NCBI RefSeq assembly: GCF_002440635.1 | Contig: NZ_DJUW01000028.1 | Location: 186,001-250,000 of the forward strand | Source: Novosphingobium sp. UBA6272 | Lineage (GTDB): Bacteria; Pseudomonadota; Alphaproteobacteria; Sphingomonadales; Sphingomonadaceae | DNA length: 64,000 nt | Direction of reading: 5' to 3' | Part shown: piece by piece, positions 34,197 through 43,098 of the stretch | Layout: each line of letters begins with the position of its first letter | Numbering within the stretch: position 1 is the stretch's first letter | Notes under the pieces: model-generated | Databases searched by the model: none | The model's input: only the letters and a program-made list of their open reading frames with translations | Told to the model about the DNA's origin: nothing | Program-made: the position numbers and the translations under genes

Positions 34197-35730
34197 CGCC
34201 GATCAAGGAGTGGCGATTGTCATTGTCGGCGGCGGCACGGCAGGCTGGCTGACTGCGGCGTTCCTGCAAAACCAGCTGCCTCACACCCTGAACCGACCGG
34301 TTGCAATTACAGTCATCGAAGCCGAGGACATTCCGACCGTTGGCGTGGGGGAGGCCACCATCCCCTCGATCCGCCAGACGCTGGCGGCTTGCGGTATCGA
34401 GGAACATCTCTTCCTGAAAAACTGCGGCGCCACCTTCAAGCAGGGCATCGAATTCATCAATTGGCGTGACGATCCCAAGCAGGACGGCACCAACAGCTAT
34501 TTCCACCCGTTCGGTGACCAGATCATGGTCGCAGGTAGGGATGCGACCTGGCAATGGCTGCAATTGCCGCCAGATCAGCGCGGCGCCTATGCCGAGCAAT
34601 TCTCGGTGCAGGCCGAAATTGCCCGCAGCGGCCGGGCTCCAAAGAGCTTCACCGACAAGCCCTATGACGGCGCGCTCGCCTATGCTTATCATCTTGATGC
34701 CGGGAAACTTGCGCAATTCCTGAAAACTCTCAGCAAAGGGCGCGGCGTCTGCCACAAAGTGCAAAAGGTCGTGGGCATCGAGCGCAATGGCGACGACATC
34801 ATCGCACTGCGATTGGACAATGACGAACGGGTTGCTGCCGATCTGTTTGTCGACTGCACCGGTTTTGCCGCCAGGCTGATCAATTCCGACAAGCAGAACA
34901 GCTTCAACAGCCTGTCGGGCACCTTGTTTGTTGACCGCGCCGTTGTGACCAGGGTTGAAAATGACAGCCTGGCGGACGTCATCGGCTACACCAAATCGAC
35001 CGCACAAAGCGCCGGCTGGATCTGGGATATCGCGCTGCAGGACCGCCGCGGCGTCGGCCATGTCTACAGCTCGCGCTATATCGACGACGATGCCGCCAAG
35101 GCGGAGCTGGCCGCCTATCTGCAGCAGCCGGTCGAAGAGCTGGAAACGCGCCGGCTTGATATGCGCATTGGCTATCATGACCAGCAATGGCGCGGCAATT
35201 GCGTGGCGATCGGGCTGTCGAGCGGTTTTCTGGAGCCGCTCGAATCGACCGAGATCTACCTGATCGAAATGGCCAATTGGGCCATGCTGGAATTTGTGCC
35301 GCGTTATCTGGGCGGGGCGCAGCCCCAGGCCAGTTACAACCGGATATTGCACAATCACTACGACAACATCGCCGATTTCCTGAAGCTGCACTATTGCCTG
35401 TCAAACCGGCGCGACACGGCATTCTGGCGTGACAATTGCGACGCCGCGACGATCCCGGCTTCGCTGCAAGCCAATCTGGCGTCGTGGGGATCTGCGGTGC
35501 CCAGCATCTATGATTTCCACAGCACGACCCAGTGCTTCTCGGCCACCAATTACAAATTCGTCCTTTACGGCATGGGCTGGGCAGGGGCCGGAAGTAGCTC
35601 GCCTGAACCGGGCGGGCAGGTCAGCGCGATGATGCAAGAGCTGGCCCAGCGCCGATCAAAGCTGCGTGATTTCGTGCAGCGCGACACCGTTGCGAATCTG
35701 GCCTATTTCGAGGCCCTCCAGAAACTCTAG
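34183..35730 (+). CDS. Flavin-dependent tryptophan halogenase family protein
   Basis: 515 residues. FAD-binding GGGTAGWLTAAFL (17-29), GVGEATIPSI, the halogenase lysine in ATFKQGIEF (K86, equivalent by eye to K79 of PrnA) and the family motif W-x-W-x-I (AGWIWDIAL, about residue 275), where the usual following Pro is Ala. Characterised members chlorinate or brominate tryptophan with reduced FAD. Homologues are frequently found beside TonB-dependent receptors in sugar loci of sphingomonads and Caulobacter, where no halogenation product is known. Overlaps the fructokinase 3' end by 14 nt, so it is co-translated. Confidence 0.86.
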   Translation: MSKTDADQGVAIVIVGGGTAGWLTAAFLQNQLPHTLNRPVAITVIEAEDIPTVGVGEATIPSIRQTLAACGIEEHLFLKNCGATFKQGIEFINWRDDPKQDGTNSYFHPFGDQIMVAGRDATWQWLQLPPDQRGAYAEQFSVQAEIARSGRAPKSFTDKPYDGALAYAYHLDAGKLAQFLKTLSKGRGVCHKVQKVVGIERNGDDIIALRLDNDERVAADLFVDCTGFAARLINSDKQNSFNSLSGTLFVDRAVVTRVENDSLADVIGYTKSTAQSAGWIWDIALQDRRGVGHVYSSRYIDDDAAKAELAAYLQQPVEELETRRLDMRIGYHDQQWRGNCVAIGLSSGFLEPLESTEIYLIEMANWAMLEFVPRYLGGAQPQASYNRILHNHYDNIADFLKLHYCLSNRRDTAFWRDNCDAATIPASLQANLASWGSAVPSIYDFHSTTQCFSATNYKFVLYGMGWAGAGSSSPEPGGQVSAMMQELAQRRSKLRDFVQRDTVANLAYFEALQKL

Positions 35731-35767
35731 GACCCGCCGATCAATCCGTGTTCCCGGACAAAAAAAA

Positions 35768-35792
35768 GGGCGCCCGCAACCAGCGGACGCCC
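35768..35792. terminator. Bidirectional terminator between halogenase and TonB receptor genes
   Basis: Stem GGGCGCCCGC (35768-35777) with GCGGACGCCC (35783-35792), one mismatch, loop AACCA. It is flanked by A7 on the left (35761-35767) and TTCCTTTTT on the right, so it can end transcription from both sides. The adjoining genes are convergent. Confidence 0.85.
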
Positions 35793-35810
35793 TTCCTTTT
35801 TGCGACCCGA

Positions 35811-38273
35811 TCAGAATTTGAAGCGGATGTTTGCAGCTACCGTGCGGCCCTGGATCGAACGACCGATCGTCACCGTGTTGGGTGCCGCGGCATAGAGCGA
35901 TTCACGCCCGTCATTCGCCGATTCGGTAATCCCTGCCTTGTCGAACAGGTTGTTGACGTTGAGCGAAAGCTCCAGATTGTCGGTCAGGCTCAGGGCCCCG
36001 GTCAGGTGCACGACCGAGTAGCCCTTCTGGGTCAGCGTGTTGGCATCATTGGCAAAGCTGCTGCTTGTGCCGATCCAGCTGGCCGAAAGACGAACCCGGC
36101 CAAAGTCCAAGCTGGGCGTGACCGCCCAGATCAGCTTGGCCTGGCGCTGCGGCCGGTTACCGATCAGTGCCGTGTTCACGACGTTTGCGGAATTGCGCGC
36201 GTCGGTAATCTCGGCATCGGTGTAGGTGGCAGTGGCATAGAGATTGAACACGCCGCTCTTGTAGTAGGTTTCGAGCTCAAGGCCCTTGGCGTCATACTTG
36301 CGGATCTGCCCAGTCGGAGGCGTGATGGTGATGTTCGATTCTTCGGTTTTCGACAGGAACACGGTCCCGTAGAAATCGAGCTCGCCGCCGCCCAGCTTCA
36401 GGTTCTGAGCCTTGAAGCCAACTTCGTACTGCTTGACCTGATCGACATAGGCACCTTCAGCGCCGGCCAGCAATCCGCCGCTCGCATCGCGAACGCCGAA
36501 ATCAAGGGCGCGGTCAAAGTTGAAGGAGGCACCGCTCGAGGCGCGGCCAAAGATCGAGAAGTTGTCGCCGACCAGATAGTTGGCGCCAACCGACCAGGCG
36601 AAATTGTCGGCCTTCAGGTCGGCACGGGCATCGACCACGCCGGTGTTCAGCGAAACGGTGGCTTCCGATCCGGTAATCAAGCCATCGCCATTGACATCGA
36701 ACGGAGCACCGGCGCCAGCCGTGCGCACACCATTTTGGCGCATGAAGTCGTAACGCATGCTGGCGTCAAAGCTGAAGTTGCCCGACTTTACGGCGATCGC
36801 AGCAAAGGGCGAACTTGCTTCGGCTTCCAGATCGTAGTTGCGGTTCGAACCATCCCAGCCAAACGCCTGGTTGACGCCGGCAATGCCATTGATCGAACCC
36901 GGAGTTGCAATCAGCGCAGCATCGTTCTCGGTAGTGGTGACCAGCCGGGTCCAGTGCCAGTCCTGCTGGAAATTCTGATGCATGAAGAAGTGACCAATGG
37001 TGAAGTCCACGGTCGAGCCACTGCCAATGTCAAAGGTCTTGGAAAGGCGGACATCGTTGGCAAAGTTGCTCATGTCATCAAGATTGACGTCGAAAACCGC
37101 CACTTCGGATGCCAAGCCATTGGGCAGGTTGCCAGCGGTCACCGCCTGGCCGGCCAGGGGGCCGTTGTAATAGGTCGAACCTGCGAGCGAGGCCGCGTCC
37201 AAGGCTCCATAAGTGAAGAAGCCCAGGAACTGACCCGAGATGTCCTGGTAGCGGCTCTTGGTCGCCAGATTGATGCCACCGCCAAGGTCAAATTTGGTTT
37301 CCAGGCCAATCGACTTCACCTTGTGGTGCAGCCCATCGGCAGCGTCGTAGGGTTCAAGCTGATTGCGGCCGTTTACCGCAAGACCGTTGCGGGTCAGGTT
37401 GCTGTAGAGGCTGTGGTTGGCAGCATCGAAATTGCCAAGGCTGGTGCCAACTTCACCGCTGGTTGCATTGCCGGTGCGCGAGACCAGCTGCGGGAAATAG
37501 GCCTGTTCCTTCTTGTCGATGAACTTGCCGGTGACGCGGACATAGCCGGCGTCAAATTCCTTGGTCAGGCTCAGGCGCAGCTGGCCGCCGGATACGGGGC
37601 TGTAACCTGAATCGCGATAGTCACCGCCCTGCTGGAAGTGACCGCCCAGATGGAAGTACAGATCGTCAGCCAGCCTGGCGCCGTATTCCGCATCGACGCG
37701 GTAGTCCTTGTGGTCAACGCCGATCCCGAAAGCGACCGATCCGCCGCCGGTTTTGCCGGTCTTGCCGATCAGGTTGATGATCCCGCCCGGGCCGTTGGTG
37801 GTGAGCGTCGAGGCAGTGCCGCCGCGCACCGATTCAACACGGGCCAGCGTTGAATCCGATTTGAAGAAGCCATCGGCCGGGGCAAACAGGTGATCGCCGA
37901 ACAGCAGGATCGGCAGGCCGTCTTCCTGCATCGAAAGGAACTTTGCACCGCCGGTCGAGATCGGAATGCCGCGAACGTTGATGTTCGAGTTGCCACCGCC
38001 CGATGAGCTTTCCGAACGGATGCCCGGCAGCTGGCGGAAAACTTCGGCCAGGTTGGTCGGATTGCTGTCAGCGATCGCTTCCGAATCCAGCGAAGATACT
38101 GAAACCGACGTGTCGATCTTGTTCTTGCCCGCCGCTGCGACCACACCGGTGACCACAATCTCGTTGTCTTGAGCGGCATTGTCCTCAGGCTGCACATCCT
38201 GCGCATGGGCGCTCGCACTGATCAAGGCTGTCACAGCAGCCGTTGCCAACAAGGCGCGACGGATCACTTTCAT
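35811..38273 (-). CDS. TonB-dependent receptor, probably for sucrose or fructosides
   Basis: 820 residues. Sec signal peptide (about 1-24, ending SASAHA), a TonB-box-like NEIVVTG, a plug domain (LAEVFRQLPGIRSE...NSNINVRGI...RVESVRGGTASTLTTNGPGGIINLI), a long beta-barrel with aromatic-rich strands, and a C-terminal RFKF ending in Phe as expected for BAM insertion. Neighbours (GH68, MFS, LacI regulator) imply uptake of sucrose or a fructo-oligosaccharide across the outer membrane, like SuxA in Xanthomonas; ligand not shown directly. Two LacI-type operators lie 78-115 nt upstream. Confidence 0.93.
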   Translation of the reverse strand: MKVIRRALLATAAVTALISASAHAQDVQPEDNAAQDNEIVVTGVVAAAGKNKIDTSVSVSSLDSEAIADSNPTNLAEVFRQLPGIRSESSSGGGNSNINVRGIPISTGGAKFLSMQEDGLPILLFGDHLFAPADGFFKSDSTLARVESVRGGTASTLTTNGPGGIINLIGKTGKTGGGSVAFGIGVDHKDYRVDAEYGARLADDLYFHLGGHFQQGGDYRDSGYSPVSGGQLRLSLTKEFDAGYVRVTGKFIDKKEQAYFPQLVSRTGNATSGEVGTSLGNFDAANHSLYSNLTRNGLAVNGRNQLEPYDAADGLHHKVKSIGLETKFDLGGGINLATKSRYQDISGQFLGFFTYGALDAASLAGSTYYNGPLAGQAVTAGNLPNGLASEVAVFDVNLDDMSNFANDVRLSKTFDIGSGSTVDFTIGHFFMHQNFQQDWHWTRLVTTTENDAALIATPGSINGIAGVNQAFGWDGSNRNYDLEAEASSPFAAIAVKSGNFSFDASMRYDFMRQNGVRTAGAGAPFDVNGDGLITGSEATVSLNTGVVDARADLKADNFAWSVGANYLVGDNFSIFGRASSGASFNFDRALDFGVRDASGGLLAGAEGAYVDQVKQYEVGFKAQNLKLGGGELDFYGTVFLSKTEESNITITPPTGQIRKYDAKGLELETYYKSGVFNLYATATYTDAEITDARNSANVVNTALIGNRPQRQAKLIWAVTPSLDFGRVRLSASWIGTSSSFANDANTLTQKGYSVVHLTGALSLTDNLELSLNVNNLFDKAGITESANDGRESLYAAAPNTVTIGRSIQGRTVAANIRFKF

Positions 38274-38350
38274 CGGTCATATCCTCCCAAGATCGCCCTT
38301 ATAATTGGGGCGCAATATTGCAGTGTGCGGGACAAGTCCTAATTCCAGAA

Positions 38351-38387
38351 ACAAACGATTGCAAACAAAAAATACAACCGATTGCAA
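38351..38387 (-). promoter_or_regulatory. Two LacI-type operators upstream of the TonB receptor gene
   Basis: ACAAACGATTGCAA (38351-38364) and ACAACCGATTGCAA (38374-38387) differ at one base and start 23 bp apart, i.e. about two helical turns. They match the sites at 32107-32120 and 41010-41023. Location upstream of the receptor start (38273) fits repression by the neighbouring LacI-family protein. The surrounding sequence is A/T rich. Confidence 0.75.
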
Positions 38388-38508
38388 AAAATGCTCCAAA
38401 CGGGCTTTCTGCAAAAATTACAGTTATATTACAGATATTTGAGGCGATTTGCCGAGATCACCGCTGGCAACCCCGACAGCTGGGCACGGAGCTTCATCCC
38501 TGGCGGCC

Positions 38509-39540
38509 CTAAGGCTTGGGTATTGCGCCCACAGTACTGCCACGAATCACCAGCTTTGTGGGCGTCAGCGTGGCACTGACTTGCTTGCCGGCAATCTTGT
38601 CGATCAGGGCATTGACCATGATCTCGCCGCCCAAAGCAATATTCTGATCGATGGTAGTCAAGCCGGGCGAGATCATCTCAGCCTGTCCGATATTGTCGTA
38701 ACCGACGATGGCAACATCTTCGGGCACCCGCAGACCCTTGGCCTGAACGGCATGAATGGCTGCGATGGCAAGCACGTCCGACGCAGCAAAGATGGCATCA
38801 AATCCGGTTGAACCGTCGCACAGCTCAAGGACTTTGCGGTAAGCTTCATGGCCATCGAAGGACGAAGGGATCAGCAAGGGGGCGGACTTCCCATCCCCCT
38901 GTCCTTGCAAGACAGACACCAGCCCATCGTAACGCAGCTTCACCTCAGGCAGATCCACATCGCCGAGAAACGCGATTTTATGACGACCGATACCCGTAAG
39001 GTGCTGACCAACCAGTCGCCCACCCTCGAAATTGTCGCTGCCCACCAGGGTATAGTCTGCCGCGTCGATCATGCCCCCCCAGACGACAACCCGATTGGCC
39101 GCGTCGCCGAGCGATTTCAGCCGTTCGGTTCGTCCGGCCTGACCGATAACGATCAGGCCATCCGCCTTGCCCGAAAGCAGCAGGCGCTGCTCGGCAATTT
39201 CGGATGGGCTGTGCGGCAGATTGATGATCAGGTCATAGTCATGCTTTGCAGCCGCCTGCGAAACAGCGCCGATCATTTCGAGGAAAAACGGATCGGAGAG
39301 GTTCTGGTGCGAACCCGGATAGACGGGAATGACGATACCCAGCGTCTGGCTTGATTGCTTGCGCAAGCTGCGCGCCCGGGCGTTGATGGCATAGCCCGTT
39401 TCGTTCGCCAGCCGGAGGATCAGCTCCTTGGTCTTGCCATTGACCAGGGGACTGTCATTCAAAGCGCGCGATACGGTTGAAATATCGACGCCCGACAGCT
39501 TCGCGAGACCGCTCATGGTTATTCTGGCGCGATTAGGCAT
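38509..39540 (-). CDS. LacI-family transcriptional regulator of the sucrose locus
   Basis: 343 residues from ATG 39540 (a GTG two codons earlier is possible). N-terminal helix-turn-helix with hinge (ITMSGLAKLSGVDISTVSRALNDSPLVNGKTKELI...YAINARARSLR), then a periplasmic-binding-protein-like sensor domain (QTLGIVIPVYPG...DAIFAASDVLAIAAI...VAIVGYDNI). It most likely represses the receptor, transporter and GH68 operons through the four ACAAnCGATTGCAA-type sites and is released by a sugar. Between the MFS and receptor genes on the same strand. Confidence 0.92.
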   Translation of the reverse strand: MPNRARITMSGLAKLSGVDISTVSRALNDSPLVNGKTKELILRLANETGYAINARARSLRKQSSQTLGIVIPVYPGSHQNLSDPFFLEMIGAVSQAAAKHDYDLIINLPHSPSEIAEQRLLLSGKADGLIVIGQAGRTERLKSLGDAANRVVVWGGMIDAADYTLVGSDNFEGGRLVGQHLTGIGRHKIAFLGDVDLPEVKLRYDGLVSVLQGQGDGKSAPLLIPSSFDGHEAYRKVLELCDGSTGFDAIFAASDVLAIAAIHAVQAKGLRVPEDVAIVGYDNIGQAEMISPGLTTIDQNIALGGEIMVNALIDKIAGKQVSATLTPTKLVIRGSTVGAIPKP

Positions 39541-39613
39541 CGGCACTTTTCACCCTGCATCTGACGCACCAATGCCGGGATGGCATCGCGCAAATGCTTG
39601 CACGGTTTTGTCC

Positions 39614-40948
39614 CTAGCCATCAACCATTTTATGTTCAACCGACGCGCGGTGCCCCGCATTCACGAACAAGGTTGCCAAGGCCCCCAGCAGCATGAGCGC
39701 ACCGCCCAGGAACAGGACATTGCGTGGATCACCGCCCAGCAGCGGGCGATAGATCAGCGGCATGGTCAGGGTTTGGATGAGCATCGGGATCACGATGAAC
39801 ATGTTGAAAATGCCCATGTAAATGCCATTGCGCTGCGGCGGAATACAATCGGCCAGCATGACATAGGTATTGCCCATCATCCCGGCCCAGCCGATGCCGA
39901 TGCCCAGCATCAGCACAAACAGCGCAGCCGGCGTATCGGCGCCAGGCAGCAGCAGCATTGCAATCCCCGAAGCGGTCAAACAGGCCGCATGGGTCATCCG
40001 CGCGCCCAGCTTTGCAACAATCGGAATGAGCAGCAGTGCCCCCAGAAAGGCGATGAAGTTATAGAGCGCGCCTGCCTGCTGGGTGGTCAGCGTGGCATCG
40101 CGAAAGGCGGCGCTGGCCGGGTCGCTGGTAGCGTAGATCGAACGCCCGACTGCGAAAGTGACATACTGCCAATAGGCGAACATCGCATACCACTGGCACA
40201 GCATGGCAAGGGCCAGCTGGCGCATCGGCTTTGGCATTTCGCGGATCGCATCGACAATCTCGGCCATGGTCGCCTTGACCGTCATCGGCCTTTGCGCGAG
40301 CAAAGCCGTCTCTTCATCGGTCAGCGGCAGTTCCGGAACGCGCCAGGCCGACCACACAATTGTGGAGATCGACAGGATCGCACCAATGATGAAAGCGATC
40401 CGCACGATGACCGGGATGCCGTTCGCGTCCAACACGTCCTTGGCCACAATGCCCGTCAGCAATGTCGGCGCCAGATAGGACAAGGTCTGCGCCAGCCCCG
40501 TGAACGCGCTCTGCGTCAAAAAGCCGACGGAGCGCTGCTCGCGCGCCAGCCGATCGGCGACATAGGCGCGATAGGGCTCCATCGTGATGTTGTTGCCCGC
40601 ATCCAGGATCCACAACAGCGAGGCTGCAACCCAAAGCGCAGGGGAGTAGGGCATGAAGAACAGGCAGATGCTGCAGATGATCGCACCGATCAGGAAATAG
40701 GGTGTCCGGCGCCCATGGCGCGAATTGGTGCGGTCGCTCATCGCACCCACGATCGGCTGGATGATCAGTCCGGTCATCGGCCCGGCCAGCCACAACAGCG
40801 GCATCGTCGCCTCATCGGCGCCAAGGAAACCATAGATCGGCCCCATGTTCGCCTGCTGCAGTCCGAAACTGAATTGCAGCCCGAAAAAGCCCACATTCAT
40901 CTCGATGATTCTCAGCAGCGACAATCTTGGCTTTTCGGCGGTCCGCAC
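39614..40948 (-). CDS. MFS sugar transporter (sucrose/maltose:H+ type)
   Basis: 444 residues from GTG 40948, chosen for the strong GGGGAGGG 7 nt upstream; a TTG at 41002 is less likely. About 12 membrane segments; PMTGLIIQPIVGAMSDRTNSRHGRRTPYFLIGAI holds the family motif between TM2 and TM3, and SLLWILDAGNNITMEPYRAYVADRL resembles the GPH/plant-sucrose-carrier type also seen in Xanthomonas SuxC. It probably carries the sugar from periplasm to cytoplasm. An operator at 41010-41023 is upstream. Confidence 0.87.
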   Translation of the reverse strand: MRTAEKPRLSLLRIIEMNVGFFGLQFSFGLQQANMGPIYGFLGADEATMPLLWLAGPMTGLIIQPIVGAMSDRTNSRHGRRTPYFLIGAIICSICLFFMPYSPALWVAASLLWILDAGNNITMEPYRAYVADRLAREQRSVGFLTQSAFTGLAQTLSYLAPTLLTGIVAKDVLDANGIPVIVRIAFIIGAILSISTIVWSAWRVPELPLTDEETALLAQRPMTVKATMAEIVDAIREMPKPMRQLALAMLCQWYAMFAYWQYVTFAVGRSIYATSDPASAAFRDATLTTQQAGALYNFIAFLGALLLIPIVAKLGARMTHAACLTASGIAMLLLPGADTPAALFVLMLGIGIGWAGMMGNTYVMLADCIPPQRNGIYMGIFNMFIVIPMLIQTLTMPLIYRPLLGGDPRNVLFLGGALMLLGALATLFVNAGHRASVEHKMVDG

Positions 40949-41009
40949 CTGAAACCCTCCCCAATTCTGCTCCGTCTCAGCGATTGTCTGGCACAGATCC
41001 AACTGGACT

Positions 41010-41023
41010 ACAATCGTTTGTAA
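41010..41023 (-). promoter_or_regulatory. LacI-type operator upstream of the MFS transporter
   Basis: On the minus strand it reads TTACAAACGATTGT; the core ACAAACGATTG is shared with the site at 38351. It lies 62 nt before the transporter GTG start. Fourth member of the operator set. Confidence 0.7.
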
Positions 41024-41224
41024 GTTGGTCGGTTAGGGATGATCAGCTTTGCCCATTTCTCGAAGCGCTTTCTGAGGGCGCATTCACACAGCGCAAGTGA
41101 GGAGCCCCGAGCAAATCCAGATCTCGAACGCGCCGGAGCGTTGCTGCCGTTATGTTTGTCAACTAACCATTGGAACATTCGCCCAGCGTTCCAATCGAAC
41201 CCTTCCTTTTCCACTTGTCCAAGC

Positions 41225-41827
41225 ATGACGCTGGCCTGCTTCTCCGGCCAGAACATTGACCGCTTCGTGACATTCTTCCGGGCGTCGGTGCGGTCAGGCC
41301 GCACGTTCGTCATTGATGCCTATATGGCCAATCTGATCGACGCCCTTGCGCTCGATTCCCTGCCCGACCCACGGAGGAGTGACCAATTGCGCGTCTATCT
41401 CCCCCGCGCACAACGTCGAAGGATCATCAACGACAAGCGGTTTGACCTGATCGACGGATATAAGGCGCAGCGGATTTACGCTGAGGAATTGCAGGCCAAC
41501 CCGCGATGCTACGCGATGATGTTTCGCACTGCGATGGCTGCCGATCTTGACCGCATGGACCTGCAAAGCAGTTGCCTGATCTACTCGCTATGGCCCGGCT
41601 ACCTTGACCGGGAACGTACCGACCTGCGCGAATGGGCAAAGCGCAAGGAAATTGACTTCAACATCGTCCATAGTTCCGGCCACGCTTCCAGCGCAGACCT
41701 ATACCGAATGGCACAGGCCGTTGCACCGCAGCGCCTGATCCCAATCCACACTGTCCACCCTGACCGATACATTTCTTTTCCAGCCAAGCTTAAGATCGCC
41801 GCGAACGGGGAGAGGGTGGTTGTCTGA
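41225..41827 (+). pseudogene. C-terminal remnant of an RNase J-like metallo-beta-lactamase protein
   Basis: About 200 residues homologous to the second half of MBL-fold ribonuclease-like proteins: FSGQNIDRFVTFFRASVRSGRTFVIDAYMANLIDAL and, near the end, IVHSSGHASSADLYRMAQAVAPQRLIPIHTVHPDRYI (beta-CASP/MBL C-terminal His motif). The N-terminal half with the HxHxDH metal site is missing. The reading frame stays open upstream to 41039, but that part resembles nothing of the family and marks the deletion or rearrangement point. Probably inactive. Confidence 0.75.
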
Positions 41828-41842
41828 TATCTACTCTCGCCC

Positions 41843-42013
41843 TTATTTTGCCCAGTGACCCAATACCCATTCCCACTGCCGACGCTCGTAGTCGTAGCGC
41901 CAATGCGCTCGAACCCACTTGGTTTTGCCGATGGGTCTGATGGTTTTCATGTTTTGCATCCGGTCCACTGGCTTGGGCGGACGAGGCGGATGGATCTTTC
42001 GTGGCTTATACAT
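41843..42013 (-). CDS. Small hypothetical protein, basic/aromatic
   Basis: 56 residues from ATG 42013. Rich in Lys/Arg/Pro at the N-terminus (MYKPRKIHPPRPPKPV) and Trp/Tyr/His at the C-terminus (HWRYDYERRQWEWVLGHW). The WxxGHW ending recalls short YXWxxGHW-type repeats seen in surface or secreted proteins, but no signal peptide is present. Function unknown. Confidence 0.45.
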   Translation of the reverse strand: MYKPRKIHPPRPPKPVDRMQNMKTIRPIGKTKWVRAHWRYDYERRQWEWVLGHWAK

Positions 42014-42024
42014 CGTCAGTCCCC

Positions 42025-42294
42025 TTAGACATTGTACCGCTTCCAAGGCAGGCGGTTGAGCGAGATGCGCGAGAGGAATCTCACAATGTCCTGCCGACCG
42101 AAAAAGGTTGCGTGACCAGAATTGTCCTGGCCCATCAGTACGATGGGAACATTGGGAAACGGGGAAGCAAAGCTCCTTGCCGCCGACAAGGCTTGCGCCC
42201 GATTGTCCACCACATGCTTCTTTACTGCGACGACGGCGAAGGTAACTCCTTGCTCCCGTACCAAAGCTGCATCGATCTGCATTTTGTCCTCCAT
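42025..42294 (-). CDS. Hypothetical protein, 89 residues
   Basis: From ATG 42294 (MEDKMQIDAALVREQGVTFAV). A compact alpha/beta-looking sequence (VTFAVVAVKKHVVDN..., FPNVPIVLMGQDNSGHATFFGRQDIVRFLSRI). No family recognised. Codon pattern and start position right after a terminator (42301-42323) support a real gene; the frame is open further upstream, but that part overlaps the DUF2188 gene. Confidence 0.5.
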   Translation of the reverse strand: MEDKMQIDAALVREQGVTFAVVAVKKHVVDNRAQALSAARSFASPFPNVPIVLMGQDNSGHATFFGRQDIVRFLSRISLNRLPWKRYNV

Positions 42295-42300
42295 GAAAAA

Positions 42301-42323
42301 GGCCGCACCCGGAAGGTGCGGCC
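42301..42323 (-). terminator. Terminator of the DUF2188 gene
   Basis: Perfect 9-bp stem GGCCGCACC (42301-42309) / GGTGCGGCC (42315-42323) with a 5-nt loop. Read on the minus strand it is followed by TTTTT (42296-42300), giving a textbook terminator 9 nt after the DUF2188 stop codon. Confidence 0.85.
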
Positions 42324-42331
42324 CACTTCGA

Positions 42332-42556
42332 TCAACCCTTCGGCGGAAACGGGTCGTTTCCATACGACCATGCCTCGCGGAACTTGGCATCGCTTCCCTG
42401 AATCCGCAGTTCTGAGCCTTGGTTGCGGGCAATCTCGCGCCCACGCTCAATGGCTTCGCGCTGAGTGTCAAACGAACCAGTGAGGCGGCTGTTGCCTTCA
42501 CCGCGAACACCCCAACCATCGCCTCTGCGGACCACATACTGATTCTTACCGGTCAT
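42332..42556 (-). CDS. DUF2188 domain-containing protein
   Basis: 74 residues. The whole protein is one DUF2188 domain: YVVRRGDGWGVRGEGNSR...FDTQREAIERGREIARNQGSELRIQG...YGNDPFPPKG. Small proteins of this family are common on mobile DNA and in stress islands; function unknown. Followed by its own terminator. Confidence 0.88.
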   Translation of the reverse strand: MTGKNQYVVRRGDGWGVRGEGNSRLTGSFDTQREAIERGREIARNQGSELRIQGSDAKFREAWSYGNDPFPPKG

Positions 42557-42726
42557 AATCGCACCTTTCGTCTTGGAATCTGTCAGAAAGGCTTGACTCA
42601 GCCCACTGGAAGTGATTCCCCGTCCTATCGGTAAGACAGTTTCATTAATGAGACGACTTGCCTTACGTGTGAAACACTATGGAAGTCGATGCCGGGTGAG
42701 TCAACCGGGTAGCGCGTGGAGATTTT

Positions 42727-43098
42727 ATGGCGCTTCCTATCGAGGATCAGGGCCGCCTTCCTATTGAAGAATTGGGGCGCTTAATCAGCAGAAAGCGCGA
42801 AGGCAGAGGGATTCGAGCTGCGGCGTTGGAAGCCAACGTTAGTCCAGCCACCTTATCCCGAGTCGAAAACGGCAATGTGCCAGACCTCGCTACCTTTGCT
42901 AAAATATGCCGATGGCTAGAGGTCGATCCGGCCCAGTTCTTGGGGGTTGAAGCCAGCAGTACACAGGAGCGCCCTGCAGTCGTTCATTTCCGAAAGAAGA
43001 AGACGGTTTCTACGGATACGGCCACATCACTTGGGGCGCTCATATTGGCTGCTCAGGATGCTCTCGACGCGCATCTCAAGACCCTGCAGCAGCGCTAA
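42727..43098 (+). CDS. XRE-family HTH regulator paired with an ImmA/IrrE peptidase
   Basis: 123 residues with GGAG before ATG 42727. HTH domain about 15-75 (ELGRLISRKREGRGIRAAALEANVSPATLSRVENGNVPDLATFAKICRWLEV). The C-terminal ~45 residues are probably dimerisation or peptidase-recognition sequence. The next gene, an ImmA/IrrE-type metallopeptidase, starts directly after the stop, an arrangement in which the peptidase cleaves the HTH repressor to switch genes on. What it controls is unknown. Confidence 0.82.
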   Translation: MALPIEDQGRLPIEELGRLISRKREGRGIRAAALEANVSPATLSRVENGNVPDLATFAKICRWLEVDPAQFLGVEASSTQERPAVVHFRKKKTVSTDTATSLGALILAAQDALDAHLKTLQQR

